Assembly: GCA_025350345.1 (NCBI GenBank)
Contig: JANXYA010000307.1
Location: 1 to 10,381 of the forward strand
Source: Gammaproteobacteria bacterium
GTDB lineage: Bacteria > Pseudomonadota > Gammaproteobacteria > Steroidobacterales > Steroidobacteraceae
Direction: 5' to 3'
DNA length: 10,381 nucleotides
The translations under genes were made by a program, and so were the position numbers. Shown one piece after another: positions 1 to 5,105 of the stretch. Every line of letters starts with the position of its first letter. Position 1 is the stretch's first letter. Below the pieces are notes generated by a model that saw only the letters and a program-made list of their open reading frames with translations, was not told the DNA's origin and ran no database searches.

Positions 1-459
1 CAGGCCGAGCACCACGCGCGACAGGGCGATCAGGGATGCCGCCGGCACCAGCAGCCAGGCCAGCACCGGAAAATGTGCCACCGCCTGGCAGGTGTAGCAC
101 ACCGCGTGCAGCGTGTGGCCGGAGGGGAAGCTGTAACGATCGAGCGGCGGCATCGCCAGCGTGATGCCCGGATGGCGGATGAAGGGGCGCTCGCGCACCA
201 GGGTCGCCTTCAATCGCCGGTAGATGAGGAGCCCGGCGAGCCCGGTGGCGCTCATGATCAGCACCGGCCGGATCGCGGCGCTCCCGTAGAGCAGCGGCAG
301 GGCGATGAGCATCAGGTACCAGAGCAGCCCATCGCCCACTCGACTGGCGACGCGCATGAGCGGCAGCACGCCGGGCCAGGCCGCGGCGCGGTTCAGGCCG
401 CGGCACAGCCGGTATTCAGCGTCGTCGAACCTGGCGAGCACGAGCTGGGCGCGATTCAT
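1..459 (-). CDS. PAP2-family membrane phosphatase, 3' end cut by window edge
   Basis: This is a membrane phosphatase of the PAP2 (type 2 phosphatidic acid phosphatase) family. Members remove phosphate from lipid phosphates such as phosphatidate, phosphatidylglycerol phosphate or undecaprenyl diphosphate; the substrate here cannot be told. 153 codons are visible. Catalytic motif 1 (K-x6-RP) is at K84 to P92, and motif 2 (PSGH) is at residues 112-115. Motif 3 begins as SR at residues 147-148, but its histidine and aspartate lie beyond the edge. Hydrophobic stretches around residues 50-80 and 116-153 fit membrane helices. The ATG at 459-457 is the only usual start after the in-frame stop at 484-486, apart from an internal GTG at codon 7. 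The GGAGG before it abuts the ATG with no spacer, which is odd. The gene lies 81 bp after ybjQ on the same strand and may or may not belong to that operon. The family is certain enough; the exact start and substrate are not. Confidence 0.9.
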   Translation of the reverse strand, partial: MNRAQLVLARFDDAEYRLCRGLNRAAAWPGVLPLMRVASRVGDGLLWYLMLIALPLLYGSAAIRPVLIMSATGLAGLLIYRRLKATLVRERPFIRHPGITLAMPPLDRYSFPSGHTLHAVCYTCQAVAHFPVLAWLLVPAASLIALSRVVLGL

Positions 460-540
460 CCTCCGGATGCTGCGCCCGCGATACTACGAGGAGGTGACCG
501 CGTGATGACGGTTGCATGACAGCGGGGCCCAGCGCTCGCG

Positions 541-885
541 TTATGTCCCGGCATCCGCCTCCGCCACCACGACCGCCGCCGTTCCGTAGCACAGCACTTC
601 GGTGAGCCCGGTCATGATCTCGGTGGCGTCATAACGCATCGAGACGATCGCGTTCGCACCCTTGATCGCGGCGTGCTCGCACATCAGGCGGTACGTTTCG
701 GCGCGGGTCTGCTCGCACAGGTTGGTGTAGATCGTGATGTTGCCGCCGAACAGGGACTGGATGCCGCCAGCGAAGTTACCCAGGATGGAGCGCGAGCGGA
801 CCGTGAGCCCGCGCACGACTCCGAGCGTCTTGACGATGCGGTAGCCGGGCAGGGTCAGGGCAGTGGTGACCAGGGCATCTTGCAT
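541..885 (-). CDS. ybjQ: YbjQ / UPF0145 (DUF74) small protein
   Basis: This 114-residue protein has the pattern of the YbjQ/UPF0145 family, whose members are about 105-110 residues long, form oligomers and have no settled biochemical role; some annotations call it a heavy-metal-binding domain. Visible family features are a short N-terminal strand, a GVVRG turn (residues 22-26), the segment ILGNFAGGIQSLFGG (34-48), a long helix (about 54-74), the GANAIVSMRYD strand (76-86) and a closing hydrophobic strand (about 97-108). There is no signal peptide, so it should be cytoplasmic. The ATG at 885-883 is well supported by GGAGA at 895-891 with a 5-base spacer. It begins 17 bp after the yadH stop, which suggests cotranscription with the ABC transporter. 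Cysteines occur at 57, 69 and 99, but they do not form an evident metal site. Confidence 0.87.
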   Translation of the reverse strand: MQDALVTTALTLPGYRIVKTLGVVRGLTVRSRSILGNFAGGIQSLFGGNITIYTNLCEQTRAETYRLMCEHAAIKGANAIVSMRYDATEIMTGLTEVLCYGTAAVVVAEADAGT

Positions 886-902
886 GGAGCTCTCCGTTGG
901 TT

Positions 903-1733
903 TCAGTCGCGGATGCCGACGCCGCGATTCATGAGCGTCAGCGCAATGAGAAACAGCGCCACCGCCAGCGTCGCCATGATCGCGAAGGCGCCGGGCACGC
1001 TCACGTCGCTGACGCCGAGAAAGCCGTGGCGGAAGGCATTGACCATGTACAGGATCGGATTGGCGTGCGACAGCGCCCGCGCCCAGGGCGGCAGCATCGC
1101 CACGGAGTAGAACACGCCGCCAAAATAGGTGAGCGGCGTGAGCACAAAGGTCGGAATCCAGTTCACCTGGTCGAAGTTCTTGGCGAATATGGCGTTGATG
1201 AGGCCGCCGAGGGAAAAGATCAGCGAGGTGAGCAGCACGGCCGCGAGCAGCATCGCCAGGTGCTGCACCGGGAGGCGCGCGAAGATGAGCGAGACCAGGG
1301 TGACCACCGCCCCCACCATCAGGCCGCGCAGCAGGCCGCCGGCGGCGTAGCCGGCGACGATGATCCAGTTGGGGAGCGGCGAGACCAGCAGCTCCTCGAT
1401 GTGCTTGCCGAACTTCGCGCCGAAAAATGACGCGACCACGTTGCCGTAGGAATTGGTGATGACCGACATCATGATCAGGCCGGGCGCGATGTACTGCATG
1501 TAATCGAAGCCGCCCATCTGGCCGACGCGCCGCCCGATCAGGCTGCCGAAGATCACGAAGTAGAGAATCGCCGTCATCGCCGAGGGCACCAGGGTCTGGC
1601 CCCAGATGCGCACGATGCGGCCATATTCGCGGATCACGATGGTGCTGAAGCCGGTCCACCGCGCGGCGTTCAGCGACTGCAGGGCGTCGCTTGCCACCGC
1701 GCCGGCGCCGGGCGTTGCACTCAACTCAGCCAC
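903..1733 (-). CDS. yadH: ABC-2 type transporter permease, YadH family
   Basis: This is the inner-membrane permease of an ABC exporter of the ABC-2 type, close in pattern to E. coli YadH (about 256 residues, substrate unknown). Recognisable blocks are RIWGQTLVPS (residues 42-51), the first helix ending in FGSLIG, the segment MQYIAPGLIMMSVITN, the amphipathic FFGAKFGKHIEELLVSPLP, and PTFVLTPLTYFGGVFYS. About six membrane helices follow, ending in NRGVGIRD. From the GTG at 1733-1731 it has 276 residues, about 20 more at the N-terminus than the E. coli protein. A TTG at 1724-1722 is an alternative start. The GTG overlaps the yadG stop (GTGGCTGA, 8 bases), so translation is probably coupled. An in-frame ATG at 1814-1812 lies deep inside yadG and encodes residues unlike the family, so I rejected it. 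YadG supplies the ATP-driven half. Confidence 0.92.
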   Translation of the reverse strand: MAELSATPGAGAVASDALQSLNAARWTGFSTIVIREYGRIVRIWGQTLVPSAMTAILYFVIFGSLIGRRVGQMGGFDYMQYIAPGLIMMSVITNSYGNVVASFFGAKFGKHIEELLVSPLPNWIIVAGYAAGGLLRGLMVGAVVTLVSLIFARLPVQHLAMLLAAVLLTSLIFSLGGLINAIFAKNFDQVNWIPTFVLTPLTYFGGVFYSVAMLPPWARALSHANPILYMVNAFRHGFLGVSDVSVPGAFAIMATLAVALFLIALTLMNRGVGIRD

Positions 1734-2649
1734 CCTGGCCCCGGCTCTCGACCAGCTGCATGAACACCTCTTCCAGGCGATTGACCTTGTTGCGCATCGA
1801 CACCACCTCGACACCCGCGGTCGCGAGTTGCGCGAACAGGCCGTTCAGTCCCTGCTCGCTGGATACGGCCGCCTCGAAGGTGGTGTCGTCGACGCGCGTG
1901 ATCTCGTAGCCCACCACGCGCGGCGCCGCCGCCAGCGGCGTACGCACATTCAGCACGAAGGTCTCGGTGCGCAGCCCGCGCAGCAGATTGCTCATGCGAT
2001 CGGATTCGACGATCCTGCCCTTGTCGATGATCGCGATGTTGCGGCACAGGCTCTCCGCCTCCTCGAGATAGTGCGTGGTGAGGATGATCGTGGTGCCGCG
2101 CGCGTTGATGTCCTGCAGGAACTCCCACATCGAGCGGCGCACTTCGATGTCGACGCCCGCCGAGGGTTCGTCGAGCACGAGCAGCCGCGGTTCGTGCATC
2201 AGCGCGCGCGCGATCATCAGGCGGCGCTTCATGCCGCCCGAGAGGCCGCGGGCGATGCCGTTGCGCTTCTCCCACAGCTGCAGCTGGCGCAGGTATTTCT
2301 CGGCCCGCACGCGCGCCTCGGCGCGCGGAATGCCGTAGAAACCGGCCTGGTTGACGACGATCGTGTAGGGCGTTTCAAACTGGTTGAAGTTCAGTTCCTG
2401 CGGGACCACGCCGATGCAGGATTTCGCGCGCTCGAGCTGGGTGTCGAGATCGTAGCCGAAGACGCTGGCAGTGCCGGCGCTCTTGTTGACCAGGGAAGTG
2501 ATGATGCCGATCAGGGTGGTCTTGCCGGCGCCGTTGGGGCCCAGCAGCGCGAAGAAATCGCCCTGCGCGACGTCCAGGTCGACGCCGCGCAGCGCCTGCA
2601 CACCGTTGCGATAGGTCTTCGTCAGGCCACGAACGGACAGCGCAGGCAT
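1726..2649 (-). CDS. yadG: ABC transporter ATP-binding protein, YadG family
   Basis: This is the cytoplasmic ATPase that should power the YadH permease encoded next to it. It has 307 residues, against 308 for E. coli YadG. Walker A is GPNGAGKT at residues 37-44, the Q-loop glutamine is Q84 (VVPQE), the ABC signature is LSGGM at 136-140, Walker B is LLVLDEP at 156-162 and the H-loop histidine is H193 (TTH). The C-terminal 90 or so residues form the regulatory tail usual in ABC-2 exporters. All catalytic residues are present, so the ATPase should be active. The ATG at 2649-2647 gives the expected MPALSVRGLTKTY N-terminus, but I see no clear Shine-Dalgarno sequence before it. It starts 29 bp after the stop of the CsgG-like gene, so it may depend on upstream translation. 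The substrate is unknown; related ABC-2 exporters move lipids, polysaccharides or drugs. Confidence 0.94.
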   Translation of the reverse strand: MPALSVRGLTKTYRNGVQALRGVDLDVAQGDFFALLGPNGAGKTTLIGIITSLVNKSAGTASVFGYDLDTQLERAKSCIGVVPQELNFNQFETPYTIVVNQAGFYGIPRAEARVRAEKYLRQLQLWEKRNGIARGLSGGMKRRLMIARALMHEPRLLVLDEPSAGVDIEVRRSMWEFLQDINARGTTIILTTHYLEEAESLCRNIAIIDKGRIVESDRMSNLLRGLRTETFVLNVRTPLAAAPRVVGYEITRVDDTTFEAAVSSEQGLNGLFAQLATAGVEVVSMRNKVNRLEEVFMQLVESRGQGG

Positions 2650-2678
2650 CGATAATTCGGTGCGCAGGCTCGAGCGGC

Positions 2679-3611
2679 TTACTTGGCCAGCTGGAACAGG
2701 CTGGAGGGCACCCACCCCTCGTTGCCCAGTTCGTCGGTCACCTTCCACCAGATGCCCTGCTTTTCGCCCGTCGGATACATCGTCATGCCCGGGTCCAGGT
2801 CGCGCACCACCTTGGATTTCAGGCTGGGCTGCTCGTAGAGCTTGCCGGGCTTGGCCATGGAGACCGACTGGGAGACGTTGTCGGCCTTGGCGTCGGGCGC
2901 AATCGCCTTGACGTCGGTCACCATCTTCGCGAAGGCATCGAGGTAGGCCATGGTGACGATCTGTCCGATCTCGGTATTGGCGTAGCTGCTCGCGCCGCCG
3001 GCCGCAAAGCCGCCGAAGAAACCGACGCCTCCGCCAGCGCCCCAGCCCAGGTCGGTCTTCTTGGCGTGGCCCTGCTGCAGGGAAACCTGCTCGGTGGAGC
3101 GCACGTCGGTCAGGGTCAGCACCACATCGGCCGTCTTGCTCTTGAGGCTGATGCCGCCGAGCAGCACGCCACCGAGTCCCGGCACCAGGCCGCCGAGGAT
3201 GCCGCCGATGTGCTTGCCGCCGGAATTGGCGTTCTGGTTCACGATGTCGGGCACCAGCACGTAGTCAGCCGCCTTCATCTGGCCCTTGCCGATGTTGGAG
3301 CCCCCGCGCATCTCCCCGCTGCCAGCCAGTGCCCGCTCCTTCTCGGCGGCGGCCAGGCCCTTGCCCCTATCGACCAGCGTGAAGCACTTGGACTGCGACA
3401 CGAACACCTTGATCAGCGCCTCGGGCGACTCGAGCTGATATCTCTCCCACCAGCGATTCTCCGGTTCGGTCACGGCCAGCGTGCCGATCTTCTTGTCGCA
3501 GGTCGGAATTTCCGGCGGTTTGGTGTCTTTCTCGCCCGCCTGCACCCCGCCCGTCATGGCCGCGCCCGCCAGGAAGGCGGTGGCCAGCACTTTCAACCCT
3601 GCACGAACCAT
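2679..3611 (-). CDS. Exported CsgG-like protein with C-terminal SH3 domain
   Basis: This 310-residue protein is probably exported to the periplasm. It opens with a signal peptide (residues 1-25, cleavage after VQA), with no lipobox cysteine at the cleavage point, unlike CsgG, which is a lipoprotein. Residues about 39-236 resemble the CsgG/HfaB fold, with the telltale CFTLVDR at 76-82 followed by an E/R helix, then AADYVLVPDIV (114-124), a strand ADVVLTLTDVRS (161-172) and a final helix around 217-236. Two glycine-rich stretches (about 131-156 and 189-206) interrupt it. Residues 252-310 form a bacterial SH3-like domain (LYEQPS at the start, GWVPSSLF at the end), a fold often tied to cell-wall contact. 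C38 and C76 could form a disulphide. The ATG is fixed by GGGAGA at 3622-3617 with a 5-base spacer. It heads the probable operon with yadGH and ybjQ. No curli genes are visible, so a secretion-pore role is not supported. Domain calls are from pattern only. Confidence 0.8.
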   Translation of the reverse strand: MVRAGLKVLATAFLAGAAMTGGVQAGEKDTKPPEIPTCDKKIGTLAVTEPENRWWERYQLESPEALIKVFVSQSKCFTLVDRGKGLAAAEKERALAGSGEMRGGSNIGKGQMKAADYVLVPDIVNQNANSGGKHIGGILGGLVPGLGGVLLGGISLKSKTADVVLTLTDVRSTEQVSLQQGHAKKTDLGWGAGGGVGFFGGFAAGGASSYANTEIGQIVTMAYLDAFAKMVTDVKAIAPDAKADNVSQSVSMAKPGKLYEQPSLKSKVVRDLDPGMTMYPTGEKQGIWWKVTDELGNEGWVPSSLFQLAK

Positions 3612-3616
3612 GGTTG

Positions 3617-3622
3617 TCTCCC
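3617..3622 (-). promoter_or_regulatory. Ribosome binding site of the CsgG-like gene
   Basis: GGGAGA on the minus strand lies 5 bases before the ATG at 3611-3609. It supports that start, which also gives a complete signal peptide. Confidence 0.7.
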
Positions 3623-3632
3623 GCGCCTTGCA

Positions 3633-3649
3633 GTGAACCGCTGGTTCAC
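3633..3649. repeat. Perfect 7-bp inverted repeat between two minus-strand genes
   Basis: GTGAACC, a 3-base loop (GCT on the plus strand) and GGTTCAC form a perfect inverted repeat in the 55 bp gap between the 222-residue gene and the CsgG-like gene. On the minus strand it is not followed by a T-run, so it is not a standard intrinsic terminator. It sits just upstream of the ribosome binding site of the CsgG-like gene. It could be an operator, a 5' UTR hairpin or a weak transcription barrier. One such repeat is not far from chance in 10 kb; its intergenic place is what makes it worth recording. Confidence 0.4.
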
Positions 3650-3666
3650 CTTTATTGCGGTCGATA

Positions 3667-4335
3667 TTAGGGCGAGTCTCCGCAAGTTTCCACCGGGTAC
3701 TTTACCGGAGGCCCGCGCGCGAGCAGCTCGGCAGCGAGGGCTTGCAGTCCCCACAGCTCCAGCCGTTCGAGCGTTCGTGGCGAGTCCAGCGCGGCGCTCT
3801 CCAGCCAGGCTTGCCAGAGGCCCGGCCGTTCGGCCCAGCGGGGCCGGATCCAGGCCGGTCGGTGCTCCGCAAGCGCCTCGAGATCGACGAGCCGGCAGCG
3901 GGCCACCACCGCGACGCAATCCAGGCTCATGCCCAGCGCGATCCGGGCGCCCGGCGCGTTGCTGCGTGCCAGGTGCCAGGCGAAATGCAGCACACGCCGG
4001 ATGAGCGAGGCCGCGAACAGCGCCCGGCCCTCGGGCAATGCGGACGCCGGCGCCACTTCGTGCACGCCTGCGCGCCGCAGTCCGGCCCAGGTCTCGGCGG
4101 TGGAGAAGCCCGCGTCGAGCAGCAGGTAAGGGCAACGCGCCAGGCGCAGCCGCGCCGGCTCGCCGAGCGCCTGCCAGCGCCACCGCAGGCTGGCACCGTT
4201 CCCTGCCGCGCTCGTGCCGCTCGCCGCGCCGAACAGGCTCTCGAGTATCTCGGCGTTCAGCTCGCTCATCGGCGCCAGCAGGGAGGCATCCCAGCTGCAG
4301 CTTAGCCTGGTGTCGAGGTATTGCAGTTCAGGCAT
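3667..4335 (-). CDS. Hypothetical protein, 222 residues, divergent from the FlhC-like gene
   Basis: I do not recognise the function of this 222-residue protein. It has no signal peptide and no clear membrane helix, so it is likely cytoplasmic. The N-terminal 40 residues include LDTRLSCSW and ELNAEILESLFG. A glycine/alanine/serine linker (about 36-48) leads to an arginine-rich, tryptophan-rich part with the segment RCPYLLLDAGFSTAETW in its middle. The rest is mostly alpha-helical by composition, with several tryptophans (WHLARSN, WIRPRW, WQAWLESA) and a leucine-rich C-terminal helix. No catalytic motif or metal-binding cysteine set is visible. The start is firm: GGAGG at 4345-4341 sits 5 bases before the ATG at 4335-4333. 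It diverges from the FlhC-like regulator across 117 bp, an arrangement often seen when a regulator controls its neighbour, but that link is inferred. The codon use looks like the rest of the window, so I believe it is a real gene. Confidence 0.75.
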   Translation of the reverse strand: MPELQYLDTRLSCSWDASLLAPMSELNAEILESLFGAASGTSAAGNGASLRWRWQALGEPARLRLARCPYLLLDAGFSTAETWAGLRRAGVHEVAPASALPEGRALFAASLIRRVLHFAWHLARSNAPGARIALGMSLDCVAVVARCRLVDLEALAEHRPAWIRPRWAERPGLWQAWLESAALDSPRTLERLELWGLQALAAELLARGPPVKYPVETCGDSP

Positions 4336-4340
4336 GAGTT

Positions 4341-4345
4341 CCTCC
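4341..4345 (-). promoter_or_regulatory. Ribosome binding site of the 222-residue gene
   Basis: GGAGG on the minus strand stands 5 bases before the ATG at 4335-4333, an ideal distance, and supports both that start and the reality of this unassigned gene. Confidence 0.75.
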
Positions 4346-4397
4346 GCGTTCCGGCGACATATTCGATGTGCAAAGGGCTTGGACGCCAGCGGCCAAT

Positions 4398-4415
4398 TTG
4401 GGATATTTTACCCAA
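4398..4415. repeat. Inverted repeat TTGGG-N8-CCCAA, possible operator
   Basis: TTGGG (4398-4402) and CCCAA (4411-4415) are perfect inverted copies around an 8-base AT-rich spacer, ATATTTTA. If one base is skipped in the left arm the symmetry extends to AATT on each side. Such a dyad over a candidate -10 box fits an operator for a dimeric regulator, possibly the flanking FlhC-like protein. The arms are short, so chance is possible. Confidence 0.4.
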
Positions 4416-4441
4416 TTCGACCTACAAGCCGAAACACCTGC

Positions 4442-4448
4442 AGGAGGG
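4442..4448 (+). promoter_or_regulatory. Ribosome binding site deciding the GTG start of the FlhC-like gene
   Basis: AGGAGGG, 4 bases before the GTG at 4453, is the strongest Shine-Dalgarno sequence near this gene. It favours GTG over the in-frame ATG at 4321, which would overlap the start of the divergent gene and give residues with no likeness to FlhC. Confidence 0.75.
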
Positions 4449-4452
4449 AGCC

Positions 4453-5055
4453 GTGCGCATCTCCGACGACCGTTACAGCCGCGACCGCTTGCGTCTCGAC
4501 ATCGCCATGCACTTCATCCGCTTCGAGGCCCGCACCCACACCACCCGCCAGTGGACCGGGCTCACCGACGATCGGATTCGCAAGCTCTACCGCGCCTACC
4601 TGCAGGACGGTGGCCGCCGGGTGGCGCGGCATCGCGGCAAGTCACCGCGCCAGTCCGCGTTCTTCATGCGCACGGCGCGGTTGCGGCAGGAAGCGGCCGC
4701 CCTGGCGAGCATCTGCTGCCTGCTCGGCCTGCTCGACGGCGGGACGGGAGCGCGGCCGGCGGCCGGGGTGACCCGCGCGGCGGCGCTCTGCCAGGCCTAC
4801 GAGACCTACCGGAGCCTCGTGAGCATGCCGGCGATCAGCTTCGAGCACGCGGTGCTGCTCGTGGAGACGCTGGCTCGCGGCCAGGAGCTGCGCTGCGGCG
4901 GCTGCCCTGATTGCGGCGTGCTCCTGGTCACCGACCCGTATGCGTTGCATCCGGCGCGTTGCGTGCGCTGCGCCGAGGGCGAGGCCGCCGACAATCCGGC
5001 GCCGGCCCGCCATCGCTCGCGCACCGCCCAGCTGGCCGGCAGCGCCCAGCCATAG
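4453..5055 (+). CDS. FlhC-like putative transcriptional regulator
   Basis: This 200-residue protein resembles FlhC, the DNA-binding, zinc-containing subunit of the FlhD4C2 flagellar master activator (E. coli FlhC is 192 residues). Shared features are a helical N-terminal half with RLRLDIAMHFIRFEART (residues 12-28) and DRIRKLYRAYL (40-50), a helix with AYETYRSL (115-122) followed by a long helix ending at 146, and a C-terminal cysteine cluster. The cysteines are C148, C151, C154, C170 and C173; C148-x2-C151 with C170-x2-C173 matches the spacing style of FlhC's four zinc ligands. No FlhD gene or flagellar gene is visible, so it looks like an orphan. The GTG start is set by a strong ribosome binding site. 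It diverges from the unassigned 222-residue gene and precedes nudC by 50 bp. A role in motility is not shown; it could regulate its neighbours. The family call rests on pattern and cysteine layout alone. Confidence 0.68.
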   Translation: MRISDDRYSRDRLRLDIAMHFIRFEARTHTTRQWTGLTDDRIRKLYRAYLQDGGRRVARHRGKSPRQSAFFMRTARLRQEAAALASICCLLGLLDGGTGARPAAGVTRAAALCQAYETYRSLVSMPAISFEHAVLLVETLARGQELRCGGCPDCGVLLVTDPYALHPARCVRCAEGEAADNPAPARHRSRTAQLAGSAQP

Positions 5056-5073
5056 GGGCGGATCTCGGCCAAC

Positions 5074-5082
5074 TGCTAAGAT
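5074..5082 (+). promoter_or_regulatory. Candidate extended -10 promoter for nudC-tamA-tamB
   Basis: TGCTAAGAT fits an extended -10 element (TG, one base, then TAAGAT matching TATAAT at four of six positions). No -35 box is evident 17 bases upstream, which extended -10 promoters can do without. Transcription would start near 5089, giving nudC a 5' leader of only about 17 bases. This would let the nudC-tam block be expressed apart from the FlhC-like gene. Confidence 0.4.
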
Positions 5083-5105
5083 CGGGCCATGCAAACGGCG
5101 GCCCG

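Larger units (their letters stand above)
4336..4452. promoter_or_regulatory. Divergent promoter region of the two gene blocks
   Basis: This 117 bp gap separates two divergently transcribed blocks and must hold promoters for both directions. Positions 4394-4418 are clearly AT-rich against the surrounding GC-rich DNA. For the plus strand a weak candidate is TTGGAC (4379-4384), a 17-base spacer, then GATATT (4402-4407); both boxes match the sigma-70 consensus only partly. I found no convincing box pair for the minus strand. The inverted repeat at 4398-4415 overlaps the candidate -10. Confidence 0.5.

Noticed and set aside
73..519. Plus-strand open frame opposite the PAP2 gene
   Set aside because: The opposite strand encodes two exact PAP2 catalytic motifs; this frame shows nothing recognisable.
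460..540. Possible terminator or promoter in the ybjQ-PAP2 gap
   Set aside because: There is GGGCCC self-complementarity near 524-529 and a TAGTAT-like box on the minus strand, but no stable stem with a T-run and no matching -35 box.
541..1659. Extended 372-codon version of the YbjQ frame running through yadH
   Set aside because: The upstream part is an out-of-frame arginine-rich reading of yadH; the ATG at 885 has a proper ribosome binding site and matches the family length.
1606..2655. Plus-strand open frame of 349 codons opposite yadG
   Set aside because: It mirrors the yadG coding frame; yadG has all ABC ATPase motifs, so this is a shadow.
2679..3611. Curli or amyloid secretion system suggested by the CsgG-like domain
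   Set aside because: No csgA, csgB, csgE or csgF neighbour is present and the lipobox is missing, so a curli pore is not supported.
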